Below the pieces are notes generated by a model that saw nothing but the letters and a program-made list of their open reading frames with translations, did no database searches and was not told the DNA's origin. The position numbers were made by a program, and so were the translations under genes. From the NCBI GenBank assembly GCA_934533005.1, contig CAKTBC010000004.1, positions 1 to 51,556 of the forward strand: 51,556 bases of DNA. The letters are read 5' to 3'. Positions 22,457 to 30,826 of the stretch are shown piece by piece; the first letter of the stretch is position 1; each line of letters opens with the position of its first letter. The DNA comes from an uncultured Oscillospiraceae bacterium. GTDB lineage: Bacteria > Bacillota > Clostridia > Oscillospirales > Oscillospiraceae.

Positions 22457-24181
22457 GTGATGCAAATGAAAATGAAAAAAATGATGGCTCTCCTTCTTGC
22501 GGTGGCCCTTCTTTCCACGATCCTCTGCGGCTGCGGTGCGGACGGTACCGGCGTCAGCGAAGCGATCCGGGGCAGCGGCAGCGTGAGCGAAGCGCTCTCC
22601 TCTGCGCTCAGCACGGCGGGGACGGAGCCGCGCATGGAAGCCGACGGCATCCACGCCGATGTAGACTATGCCGACATGACCTGGTATGTCTACGATACCG
22701 CGGAATTTCTCGATAAGACCGCGCGGCTCGGCGAAACGGCGAATGACGCCGAGGCCATTGAGCTCTATGACTGGCTGATGGCGGAGTACGCAAAGGCGTA
22801 TACGCTCGATAATCTCGCCTACATCGATCTTTACGCCCATCCGGGCGACGAGTCGATCAGCGATGCCTGCCAGGAGCTGGATGTTGCCATCAACGATCTG
22901 ATCGACGCGCTCTGCGCTGCGCTCTCCGACGCGCTTGACGGCCCGGCGGGCCATGCGCTGGAAAACTATCTCGGCTCGGACAAGGCGGAGGCGCTGCGCG
23001 GCTACGATGAGCAGACCGACCGCGAACGCGAGATCGCCGAGCGCGTTTCAGAGCTGACGCTGCAATACAATTCCCTCATCATGGAAGATCTTTCCTTCAG
23101 CGAGGAGACCGAGAAGATCGGCACGCTGTACCGTGAACTGGTGGATCTCCATAACGAGGAGGCGCAGCTTGCCGGATACGACGGCTACGCCGACTATGCC
23201 TATGAGATAAACTATGGCCGCGACTTTACGCCCGACGACGCCGCAGCGCTGTGCGAGGCGGTAAAGCCGTACGCGAAAGAGTATTTCACCTCGCTCTACT
23301 CGCACGAGGCAACGTATACCGATTTTTCCGTGGACACCGATCTCTCCGCACAGGAGCTCGTCGGTCTCATCACAAAGTTCATGCCGCAAATTTCCGATGG
23401 AGCGTCGGAAGCGGCGGCATATATGAAGCAGCATGGGCTTTATTTCATGGACAGCGCCGGCCGCATCAGCGATCTGGGCTTTACCACAACGCTCGATGCG
23501 TACAACGCGCCGTTTATCTTTCTCGCGCTCTACGGAAATGAGTACGACATCCAGAGTATGTTCCACGAATTTGGCCATTATTACGACGCCTATGTGAATC
23601 CCATCCCCGATGTTCTGCTTAGCGTCGGCTCGCTGGACATCTTCGAGATCCACTCCACCGGCATGGAGGCGCTCTCCACCGGCTGGTACGATGAGATCTA
23701 CGGCGAAGAGACCGATCTCGCCCGCATCAAATTCCTGGACAGCGCGCTCTATACCGTCTTTACCGGCTGCCTGTTCGACGAATTCCAGCGCGTGGTCTAC
23801 GCCGATCCGACGCTGACGCCGGAGCAGATCAGCCAGACGTTCACGGCCATCGCGCGCTCCTACGGCCTGCGTGCCTACAGCCGGGACTTTTCGCATTACT
23901 GGATGCAGGTCAGCCACAACTTTGAATCGCCCTTCTACTATATCAGCTACGCCGTGAGCATGCTCGCCTCGCTGCAGATTTACGAGATGGCGGAGAACGA
24001 CTGGGCGGAGGCGGCGGACTTTTATAATAAGCTCGTCTCGTTCGGTGCCTTTGATTACACTTACTGCGAACTGCTGGAGAAAGTCGGTCTCGAATGCTTC
24101 ACCGACGGCTTGCCCGCGTGTGTTCCGCAGGCGGTGGAGGACATGGAGGCACTCTGCCTCGCGTGGGACGAGGCGGCTTGA
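22457..24181 (+). CDS. M3-family oligoendopeptidase with a lipoprotein signal
   Basis: 574 residues. The zinc site is H370-E-F-G-H374 in SMFHEFGHYYDAYV, with the third ligand probably E397 in DIFEIHSTGMEAL, both typical of M3 (thimet/PepF-like) metallopeptidases that cut short peptides. Unusually, the N-terminus is a basic/Met start followed by LLLAVALLSTILCGCG, a type II signal with lipobox L23-C-G-C26, so the enzyme should be anchored outside the membrane rather than in the cytosol. Start codon is uncertain among GTG 22457, ATG 22460 and ATG 22466; the ribosome site is weak. It could supply peptides to uptake systems. The stop codon overlaps the first stem of the hairpin array that follows. 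Confidence 0.88.
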   Translation: MMQMKMKKMMALLLAVALLSTILCGCGADGTGVSEAIRGSGSVSEALSSALSTAGTEPRMEADGIHADVDYADMTWYVYDTAEFLDKTARLGETANDAEAIELYDWLMAEYAKAYTLDNLAYIDLYAHPGDESISDACQELDVAINDLIDALCAALSDALDGPAGHALENYLGSDKAEALRGYDEQTDREREIAERVSELTLQYNSLIMEDLSFSEETEKIGTLYRELVDLHNEEAQLAGYDGYADYAYEINYGRDFTPDDAAALCEAVKPYAKEYFTSLYSHEATYTDFSVDTDLSAQELVGLITKFMPQISDGASEAAAYMKQHGLYFMDSAGRISDLGFTTTLDAYNAPFIFLALYGNEYDIQSMFHEFGHYYDAYVNPIPDVLLSVGSLDIFEIHSTGMEALSTGWYDEIYGEETDLARIKFLDSALYTVFTGCLFDEFQRVVYADPTLTPEQISQTFTAIARSYGLRAYSRDFSHYWMQVSHNFESPFYYISYAVSMLASLQIYEMAENDWAEAADFYNKLVSFGAFDYTYCELLEKVGLECFTDGLPACVPQAVEDMEALCLAWDEAA

Positions 24182-24371
24182 GCTTGTCAAAAAAGGTTTT
24201 TGACAAGCTCTCAAACGAGACCCACTGCGTTGGGCTCTCGTTTGAAAAGGCTGCGGCTTGCCGCAGCGCACTCGCTCCGAGAGCACGTTTGCGAGCCGAG
24301 CGGTATTTTCTCCGACGCACATGTCGCCGGAGAAAATGATTGGAACTCTATTTGCGCCTGCGGGCGCAAAC
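24181..24371. repeat. array of consecutive hairpins in the 374-bp intergenic region
   Basis: Five clear stems lie in series: AGCTTGTCAAAAA/TTTTTGACAAGCT (24181-24193, 24197-24209); TCAAACGAGA/TCTCGTTTGA (24211-24220, 24236-24245); GCTGCGG/CCGCAGC (24250-24256, 24261-24267); ATTTTCTCCG/CGGAGAAAAT (24305-24314, 24328-24337); TTTGCGCC/GGCGCAAA (24351-24358, 24363-24370). A weaker CTCGC/GCGAG stem (24271-24275, 24291-24295) fills the gap. I see no convincing reading frame. It could be a non-autonomous repeat element, a composite of REP units, or a structured RNA. Confidence 0.75.
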
Positions 24372-24396
24372 TCTGTGAGGCTTTTTAGACAGCCGG

Positions 24397-24427
24397 AAAA
24401 GCGCCATCCGAGTGGGTGGCGCTTTTG
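24397..24427 (+). terminator. intrinsic terminator after the hairpin array
   Basis: AAAAGCGCCATCC (24397-24409) pairs with GGGTGGCGCTTTT (24414-24426) with one G-U pair. It isolates the M3 gene and the array from the sugar ABC operon. Confidence 0.8.
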
Positions 24428-24471
24428 CTATACCTTGCGGCGCGCAAGGAAAACGCTTTCGCTTTTTTTCG

Positions 24472-24500
24472 TTGACCGATTTTTGGCAGGTATATATACT
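24472..24500 (+). promoter_or_regulatory. promoter of the sugar ABC operon
   Basis: TTGACC (24472-24477), 17-nt spacer, TATACT (24495-24500). Good match; 55 bp before the binding-protein start. Confidence 0.75.
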
Positions 24501-24507
24501 GAACACA

Positions 24508-24529
24508 ACAAAAGGCGAGAACCTTTTGT
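24508..24529. promoter_or_regulatory. inverted repeat at the transcription start, candidate LacI operator
   Basis: ACAAAAGG (24508-24515) and CCTTTTGT (24522-24529) are perfect inverted arms with a 6-nt centre, 7 bp after the -10 box. Position suits repression by the LacI protein at the end of the same operon. Sequence alone does not prove the pairing. Confidence 0.5.
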
Positions 24530-24555
24530 GACAAAACAATAAAGGAGCAGAAAAG

Positions 24556-25806
24556 ATGAAGAAGATCCTTGCACTGCTGATGGCAGTATGCCTGATCGTT
24601 GCGATGCTGGCCGGCTGCGGCAGCGCCCCGGCGGAACCCACGCAGGGCGCGACAGAGCAGCCCACGGCGGAACAGCCCGCTGCGGAAGCACCGGCAGAAA
24701 AGAAAACCGTTACGCTGAAGGTGTGGGCGGATCAGGTCGAGCTGGAGCTGACGGAAAAGCTCTGCAACGATTTTGCCGCCGCGCACCCGGAAAAGGAATA
24801 CGTTTTTGAATTCGGCGCTGTCGGCGCGGTGGACGGTAAGTCCCGCTATCTCGAAGATCCCGCAGCTGCGGCGGACGTGTTCGTCTTTGCCGACGACCAG
24901 CTCATCGATCTTGTGAAGGCGGATGCGCTCTACGAAGTGACCCGCAACACCGACGCGATCATCGCGGCGAACAACGCCGGATCGATCAACGCCGCGTCCT
25001 ACGACGGCGTGCTCTACGGTTACCCCATGACCTCCGATAACGGCTACTTCCTGTACTACGATAAGTCGGTGTTCACCGAGGAAGACCTCAAAACGCTCGA
25101 CGGCATTCTTGCCGCTGCCAACGCCGCCGGCAAGCAAGTACATATGGACGTTTCCAACGGCTGGTATCTCGCCTCTTTCTTCCTCGGCAATGGCTGCACG
25201 CTGACCGTGGAGGACGGCAAGCAGATCATGGACTTCAACAACGAAAAGGGCCTTGAGGCAGCGGAAGCCATCCGCGAATTCTGCAATAACCCGGCGTTTG
25301 TGACCGGCGACGACTCCGTCCTCTCCGGCGGCATCGGCGACTCCATCGCCTGCGGCGTTTCCGGCACGTGGGTCGCTACCGCGATCCAGGAAAAGCTCGG
25401 CGAAAACTACGGCTGCTGCAAGCTTCCGACCTTTACGTGCGCCGGCAAGCAGGTGCAGATGGGCTCCTTCCTCGGCTGCAAGATCTACGGCGTCAACTCC
25501 CAGACGGCGTATCCGGTGGACGCCATGGAGCTCGCGGAGTTCCTGACCTCGGAGCAGTCGCAGCTCGAGCGCTATGAAGTGCTCAACTATGGCCCGTCCA
25601 ATGTGAACGCGCTCGCGAGCGACGCGGTCTCCTCGAACCTTGCTCTCCGCGCGCTCGGCGAGCAGAGCAATTACGCCGTGACGCAGCTCGTCCTTGGTGG
25701 ATTCTGGGTCCCGGCGGAGGCGTTCGGTGCCGAGCTGGAAGCCCATACCACCGCCGATCTGCAGACGCTGCTCAATCAGCTGGTGGAGCAGGCGACTGCG
25801 GGCTGA
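24556..25806 (+). CDS. maltodextrin-type ABC solute-binding lipoprotein
   Basis: 416 residues. Lipoprotein signal with lipobox LAGC (C21), an Ala/Pro/Glu-rich linker to about residue 45, then a type I sugar-binding fold. Landmarks are TLKVWADQVELE, AAADVFVFADDQL and GYPMTSDNGYFLYYDKSVF, as in maltose/maltodextrin receptors of Gram-positive bacteria. It captures oligosaccharide at the cell surface for the two permeases that follow. The presence of a cytosolic GH13 enzyme and a LacI regulator in the operon supports an alpha-glucan substrate. AAAGGAGC precedes the ATG. No signal suggests anything other than a standard binding protein. Confidence 0.92.
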   Translation: MKKILALLMAVCLIVAMLAGCGSAPAEPTQGATEQPTAEQPAAEAPAEKKTVTLKVWADQVELELTEKLCNDFAAAHPEKEYVFEFGAVGAVDGKSRYLEDPAAAADVFVFADDQLIDLVKADALYEVTRNTDAIIAANNAGSINAASYDGVLYGYPMTSDNGYFLYYDKSVFTEEDLKTLDGILAAANAAGKQVHMDVSNGWYLASFFLGNGCTLTVEDGKQIMDFNNEKGLEAAEAIREFCNNPAFVTGDDSVLSGGIGDSIACGVSGTWVATAIQEKLGENYGCCKLPTFTCAGKQVQMGSFLGCKIYGVNSQTAYPVDAMELAEFLTSEQSQLERYEVLNYGPSNVNALASDAVSSNLALRALGEQSNYAVTQLVLGGFWVPAEAFGAELEAHTTADLQTLLNQLVEQATAG

Positions 25807-25824
25807 TGTAACTTTTACGGAGTT

Positions 25825-25848
25825 AAGGGGCTGGCAACAGCCCCTTTT
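25825..25848 (+). terminator. partial terminator between binding protein and permeases
   Basis: AAGGGGCTG (25825-25833) pairs with CAGCCCCTT (25838-25846) around a GCAA tetraloop, followed by TTTT. It probably lowers permease expression relative to the binding protein. Confidence 0.7.
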
Positions 25849-25892
25849 CCGGGTTTCTTCCGAAGCGAACCGAGAAATTGCGGAGGTGCGCC

Positions 25893-27251
25893 ATGCACAG
25901 AGAAACAAAACGTCACATACTTCTGGATGCCGCGGCGAGAGGCAGTCTTTGGACGCGCCTGTCGTTTCTCCTTATGGGCGCGGGCTGCATCCGGTATAAG
26001 CAGTTTGTCCGCGGCACGGCCTATCTGCTCAGCGAGATCGGATTTATTTTCTTTTTCCGGGATTTTGCGCTGCAGTATCTCTCCAAGTTTACCACGCTCG
26101 GCAGAGAGACGCAGCGAAAGGTCTGGAACGAAGAATTGCAGATCTTCCAGCGCTTTCCCGGCGATAACTCCATGCTGATCCTGCTCTTCAGCGTGCTTTC
26201 CATCGCCGTGTGCGCCTTGTTTCTCTATCTCTGGTACGCCAACGTCCGGGACGCCTGGCGCGCGCAGGAAAACGCCGAGCACGGCTGCGCGCTTGCATCC
26301 TTCCGGGACGATCTCCGCGCCATGCGGCACGAGAAATTCCATGTGACGCTGCTCGCTCTGCCGATGCTCACGATGGTGCTTTTCACGGTGCTGCCGATCG
26401 TTTTTATGATCCTCATCGCCTTCACAAACTTCGATGCCGACCATCAGCCCCCCGGGAATCTGTTTACCTGGGTCGGTATGTCGAACGTGACGGACATTTT
26501 CCTCGGAAATGCGATCAAGACCCACACATTTTTCGGCCTGCTCGGGTGGACGATCGTGTGGGCGGTCCTCGCCACATTCACCAACTACTTTTTCGGGATG
26601 CTGCTGGCGGTGGCCATCAACAGCAAGCTCGTAAAGCTCAAAAAGGTCTGGCGCACCTGCTTTGTCATCGCCATTGCCATACCGCAGTTTGTAAGTCTCC
26701 TGCTCATCTCCCGCGCGCTGGAGCCGGCGGGGGCAATCAATGTGCTGCTCATGAAGCTCGGCATCATCCAATCGCCGCTGCCGTTCCTTCTCAATCCAAC
26801 GCTCGCGCGGGTCGTTGCGGTTGTGGTCAATATGTGGATCGGCATCCCGTATTCGATGATCACGTTCTCCGGCGTTTTGATGAACATCCCCGCGGAGCTC
26901 TACGAAAGCGCCGAGATCGACGGCGCGGGCCCCATGCGGAAATTCATCTCCATCACGCTGCCGTACATGTTCTTCGTCACCGCCCCGGCGACAATCACAA
27001 CGTTTGTTACGAACTTCAATAACTTCAACGTCATCTATCTTCTCACCGCCGGCGGGCCGTTCTCGCTCGATTACTATCAGGCGGGCAAGACCGACCTTCT
27101 CGTCACGTGGCTTTATAAGCTCACCGTGAACCGCAACGACTATTCTCTTGCCTCCACCATCGGCATTTTCATCTTCCTGCTGGTGGGCACCTGCTCGCTT
27201 CTCGTCTATAACCGCACCGGAGCCGTAACGAAGGAGGATCAGTTCCAATGA
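25893..27251 (+). CDS. sugar ABC permease, MalF type
   Basis: 452 residues, longer than six-helix permeases because of two extra N-terminal membrane segments and a loop (residues 1-130), as in MalF-like subunits. The coupling motif for the ATPase is ELYESAEIDGAGPMRKFISITLP (EAA loop), followed by FVTNFNNFNVIYLLTAGGP. The ATG at 25893 is preceded by GGAGGTG at ideal distance; the longer frame from 25878 is not needed. Its stop overlaps the next permease as ATGA. No ATPase gene lies in the operon, so a shared MsmX/MsmK-type ATPase elsewhere is expected. Confidence 0.93.
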   Translation: MHRETKRHILLDAAARGSLWTRLSFLLMGAGCIRYKQFVRGTAYLLSEIGFIFFFRDFALQYLSKFTTLGRETQRKVWNEELQIFQRFPGDNSMLILLFSVLSIAVCALFLYLWYANVRDAWRAQENAEHGCALASFRDDLRAMRHEKFHVTLLALPMLTMVLFTVLPIVFMILIAFTNFDADHQPPGNLFTWVGMSNVTDIFLGNAIKTHTFFGLLGWTIVWAVLATFTNYFFGMLLAVAINSKLVKLKKVWRTCFVIAIAIPQFVSLLLISRALEPAGAINVLLMKLGIIQSPLPFLLNPTLARVVAVVVNMWIGIPYSMITFSGVLMNIPAELYESAEIDGAGPMRKFISITLPYMFFVTAPATITTFVTNFNNFNVIYLLTAGGPFSLDYYQAGKTDLLVTWLYKLTVNRNDYSLASTIGIFIFLLVGTCSLLVYNRTGAVTKEDQFQ

Positions 27252-28099
27252 AAAATGCACGCATCCGCCGCCGCGCTTCGGCCGCCGCGCTGAACGCGCT
27301 CATCGCCATCCTCGCCATACTGTGGCTCGTTCCGGTGTTCTGGCTGATCGTTTCGTCCTTCCGCGCCGAGCAGGGCGCGTATACGCCCTATCTCTGGCCG
27401 AAGGCGTTTACCTTTGATAATTATATCCGCCTGTTCACCGACCGGCGGCTGTTCGATTTCCCACGCTGGCTCGGCAACACGCTCTTCGTCGCCGGGTGCA
27501 GCTGCGTCCTCACAACGATGCTCACGCTGATGGTGGCGTATGTCTATTCCCGTCTGCGCTTCCCAAAGCGCCGCTTTCTCATGAATGCCTCGCTGGTGCT
27601 GGGGATGTTCCCGGGCTTCATGAGCATCATCGCCATTTACCACTTCATGAAGGCCATCGGGCTCGACCAGACGCTTTTAGCGCTGATCCTTGTCTATTCC
27701 GGCGGCGCAGCGCTCAATTACTACATCGCCAAGGGTTATTTTGACACCATCCCCAAATCGCTGGACGAGGCCGCCATCCTCGACGGCGCTTCAAACAGCA
27801 CGGTGTTCTGGAGGATCATCCTGCCGAACGCCAAGCCTGTCATTGCCACGACGGCCATCAATGCCTTTATAAACCCCATCGTCGACTACATTTTCGTCTC
27901 GGTTATCATGAAAGATAACTATAATAACTTCACCGTTGCCAAGGGGCTCTACACCATGGTGGACAAGACGAACATCTATGAATACTACACCGTTTTCTGT
28001 GCCGGGGCGGTCATCGTGGCGATCCCGGTCGTGCTGCTGTTCCTGCGCGTGCAGAAATACTATGTTGCCGGCGTTGTCGGCGGCTCCGTGAAAGGATAA
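27248..28099 (+). CDS. sugar ABC permease, MalG type
   Basis: 283 residues, six predicted membrane helices. Partner of the preceding permease, with 4-bp ATGA overlap. The EAA loop reads IPKSLDEAAILDGASNSTVFWRI. MalG-like start (LWLVPVFWLIVSSFR) and end (VQKYYVAGVVGGSVKG, a KG-type C-terminus common to this subunit) are intact. It forms the membrane channel for oligosaccharide uptake. The next gene, GH13, starts 3 bp after its stop with AAAGGA as ribosome site. Confidence 0.94.
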   Translation: MKNARIRRRASAAALNALIAILAILWLVPVFWLIVSSFRAEQGAYTPYLWPKAFTFDNYIRLFTDRRLFDFPRWLGNTLFVAGCSCVLTTMLTLMVAYVYSRLRFPKRRFLMNASLVLGMFPGFMSIIAIYHFMKAIGLDQTLLALILVYSGGAALNYYIAKGYFDTIPKSLDEAAILDGASNSTVFWRIILPNAKPVIATTAINAFINPIVDYIFVSVIMKDNYNNFTVAKGLYTMVDKTNIYEYYTVFCAGAVIVAIPVVLLFLRVQKYYVAGVVGGSVKG

Positions 28100-28102
28100 G
28101 CT

Positions 28103-29797
28103 ATGAATCCCGCAACGATATTCCACCGGCCGATGAGCGAATTCGCCTTCGCGCTGGACGATACGCACTATGTATTCCGTCTGCGCACCGGAAAGGGTGA
28201 GGCGGAGAGCGTCCAATTTTACTACGCCGACCGCGCCGTGATGACTCCAGAACTGCAATTTTTTTCCCGGCCAATGATGAAATTCCGGGAGGACAAATAC
28301 TTCGACTGGTATGAGACCCGGCTCGAAACGCCGTTTGAGCGCATCGCCTACTATTTTGAACTTCAAAACGGCGCGGAAACGCTCTGCTATTACGGCGACT
28401 GCTACGAAATGGCCGGTACACCCACGCGCGCGGACTATTTCCAGCTCCCGTTCAATCACCGCGCCGACCGCTTTGCGGCGCCTGCGTGGACACGGGATGC
28501 CATAGTGTACAACATCTTCCCCGATAGCTTCGCCGCGGGGAAGCGCCTCTCGCCCAACGATGCGCCACCCTGCCGGGGCGGCACGGTGCGCGGCATCGCG
28601 GAAAATCTCGATTATATTGCCTCCCTGGGCTTCAACTGCATTTACCTGAACCCCATCTTTAAGGCAAAATCGTACCACCGGTATGATACGCTGAACTATT
28701 ACCGCATTGATCCGCACATGGGCACCGGGGACGATCTGCGCGATCTTGTGCAGCGAGCGCACGCGTTCGGCATCCGCGTCATGCTCGACGGCGTATTCAA
28801 CCACGTGAGCTGTGAGCACCCCTTCTTCCGCGATGTGCTGGAAAAGGGGAGAGCGTCGAAGTATTATTCCTGTTTTTACGCGCTGCCTGAAACGCCGCGT
28901 CTGCCCGCCGCCGGGGAACTGCCCGAATACACCTGCTTTTCGTATGTAGCCGATATGCCGAAAACGAATACCGCCGATCCCTTCCTCCGGCAGTATTTCT
29001 GCGATGTTGGCGCGTATTGGATCCACGAGTTTGATGTGGACGGCTGGCGGCTGGATGTGGCGAACGAGCTGGACGATGGCTTCCTGCGTGCGTTCCGAGC
29101 CGCCGTCAAGGCAGCGAAGAGCGACGCGCTCATCGTCGGCGAGGTATGGGAAAATGCCGCGCATTATCTCGGCGGTGATATGCTCGATTCCGCAATGAAC
29201 TATGATTTCCGACGCTACGCCCGCCGGTTCTTCGCCGAGCAAACGGTGGATGCGAAGATCTTTGACGCGAACGTATCCACACTGCTGCTGCGCTATAACG
29301 AAAACGCCCTCTTCGCGCAGCTCAATTTGCTTGATAGCCACGACGTGAGCCGCTTCCTGACGCTTTGCGGCGGGAAGATCGAGCGGCTTGAGCTCGCGGT
29401 GCTGCTGCAAATGACATTTCCCGGCATGCCGTGCGTGTTCTACGGCGACGAGAAGGGGCTTCTCGGCGAAAGCGAGCCGGAATACCGCCGCCCGATGGCG
29501 TGGGACGCTTCATCCCCGCTCGAGGAGGTGTACCGCCGGATGATCGCGCTGCGAAAGACGCACCCGGTGCTGCGGTACGGTAACTTCACAACGGAGCTTG
29601 CCCGCGGCGGGGCCTACCGTTACAGCCGCGTCTGGAACGGTACGAAGATCACCGTGACGATGAATCTCGGCACCGAACCGATACCGTCCGAAAAGCGCGG
29701 GACGCTTCTCTTGAAAAGGGGCGAAAACCGTGAGATAATCGGCGCATGGGAATACGAGGTATGGGAGGAACAGAGCAACGGCGGTAACGATCTATGA
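28103..29797 (+). CDS. GH13 cyclomaltodextrinase/neopullulanase-like alpha-glucosidase
   Basis: 564 residues, no signal peptide, so cytosolic. The N-terminal 110 residues form a beta-type domain like CBM34. The catalytic barrel has the GH13 set: VFNHV (region I), DGWRLDVAN with nucleophile D318, IVGEVWENA with acid/base E347, and LDSHDVSRF with H413/D414. This matches cyclomaltodextrinase, neopullulanase and maltogenic amylase types that hydrolyse imported maltodextrins or cyclodextrins. Position after two permeases in the same operon fits intracellular breakdown. Its 3' end overlaps the probable start of the LacI gene by 20 bp. Confidence 0.92.
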   Translation: MNPATIFHRPMSEFAFALDDTHYVFRLRTGKGEAESVQFYYADRAVMTPELQFFSRPMMKFREDKYFDWYETRLETPFERIAYYFELQNGAETLCYYGDCYEMAGTPTRADYFQLPFNHRADRFAAPAWTRDAIVYNIFPDSFAAGKRLSPNDAPPCRGGTVRGIAENLDYIASLGFNCIYLNPIFKAKSYHRYDTLNYYRIDPHMGTGDDLRDLVQRAHAFGIRVMLDGVFNHVSCEHPFFRDVLEKGRASKYYSCFYALPETPRLPAAGELPEYTCFSYVADMPKTNTADPFLRQYFCDVGAYWIHEFDVDGWRLDVANELDDGFLRAFRAAVKAAKSDALIVGEVWENAAHYLGGDMLDSAMNYDFRRYARRFFAEQTVDAKIFDANVSTLLLRYNENALFAQLNLLDSHDVSRFLTLCGGKIERLELAVLLQMTFPGMPCVFYGDEKGLLGESEPEYRRPMAWDASSPLEEVYRRMIALRKTHPVLRYGNFTTELARGGAYRYSRVWNGTKITVTMNLGTEPIPSEKRGTLLLKRGENREIIGAWEYEVWEEQSNGGNDL

Positions 29798-30773
29798 TGT
29801 GGCGAAGGAAGCGAATGTCTCCATCGCTACGGTCTCCAAGGCGCTGAACGACAGCAGCACCATTTCGGAGCGGACAAAGGAACATATCCGGGAGATCGCC
29901 GGCCGTCTCGGCTACCGCCCCAACGCCAGAGCGCAGAGCTTCGCGCGCCAGGCGAGCGGGACGGTGCTGTTCATTGCGGACTTTTACCGGAACATAGCGT
30001 TCGAAAATCCTCACATGTTCGAGATCATCTCCGGCGCTGCCGAGTACCTGAAAAAGAAAGGGTATTCGCTTTTATTCAAGCCGCTCACGCGGCAGGAAGC
30101 GCCCATGGTCATCCGCGACATCATTCAGGAGCGGCAGGCGGACGCGCTGCTTCTCCATGCACACATCCTTACGGCGGAGCTTGCGGCGATCCTCTCGCGC
30201 GTTGACTTTCCGTATCTCGTAATCGGCAAGCCAAACCAGCGCAGCAGCATCTGCTGGATGGACGTGAACCATGAGCAGGCCGGGCAGATCGCCGCAAACT
30301 ACCTGCTTGACAAGGGCTACCGGCAGATGGCGTTCATCATGGGCCGGGAGGATGACGCTATCGCACGAAGCCGCCTGACCGGCATCCGGCAGGCGATGGA
30401 CGAGGAAGAACTCACGCTCGAGGTCGTTTGCAGCCAGTCGCCATGGTCGCTGGACGACGCGGCGCTCGACGAGCTCCTCGCGCGCACTGCGCGCCCGGAG
30501 GTACTGCTCTGTGCCAACAACCATCTGGCGCTCCATTGCTTACAGCATATCCGGCGAATGGGGCTGAAGATCCCGGAGGACGTGGCGCTTTTGACCTTTG
30601 ATAACTATCCCTTTTCCATGCTTACCGACCCGACAATCACCGCTGTCGAGGTCGATATGCACGACATGGGCGTCAACGCTGCGCGATTCGTCCTCCAGCG
30701 CATCCACAAGCCGAATCTGCGCACGCAGTCCTATGTCACCTCGCCCTGTATCCTCGAGCGAGACTCCACATGA
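29778..30773 (+). CDS. LacI-family transcriptional regulator, probable ACG start
   Basis: 331 residues if begun at ACG 29778, giving (M)AVTIYDVAKEANVSIATVSKALN, the exact LacI-family N-terminus. GGAGG (29765-29769) lies 8 nt upstream, the ideal distance. From the in-frame stop at 29736 to GTG 29799 there is no ATG, GTG or TTG; starting at GTG 29799 would delete the first seven residues, including part of helix 1 of the DNA-binding domain. The rest is normal: HTH to residue 60, then a periplasmic-binding-protein-like sensor domain. It should control the sugar ABC-GH13 operon, perhaps through the inverted repeat at 24508-24529, and respond to maltose or a related sugar. A sequencing or assembly error (ATG to ACG) is the main alternative. 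Confidence 0.88.
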   Translation, partial: TAVTIYDVAKEANVSIATVSKALNDSSTISERTKEHIREIAGRLGYRPNARAQSFARQASGTVLFIADFYRNIAFENPHMFEIISGAAEYLKKKGYSLLFKPLTRQEAPMVIRDIIQERQADALLLHAHILTAELAAILSRVDFPYLVIGKPNQRSSICWMDVNHEQAGQIAANYLLDKGYRQMAFIMGREDDAIARSRLTGIRQAMDEEELTLEVVCSQSPWSLDDAALDELLARTARPEVLLCANNHLALHCLQHIRRMGLKIPEDVALLTFDNYPFSMLTDPTITAVEVDMHDMGVNAARFVLQRIHKPNLRTQSYVTSPCILERDST

Positions 30774-30778
30774 TAAAG

Positions 30779-30817
30779 AAAAACGGCTCTCCGCCATATG
30801 GACGGAGAGCCGTTTTT
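30779..30817. terminator. bidirectional terminator, LacI / YdcF genes
   Basis: AAAAACGGCTCTCCG (30779-30793) pairs with CGGAGAGCCGTTTTT (30803-30817), 15 bp perfect, with A and T runs at the ends. Confidence 0.92.
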
Positions 30818-30826
30818 GTGGTTTAA

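Noticed and set aside
24182..24555. Small genes in the hairpin-rich gap
   Set aside because: Several short open frames exist on both strands but none has a ribosome site with plausible composition; the stems explain the sequence better.
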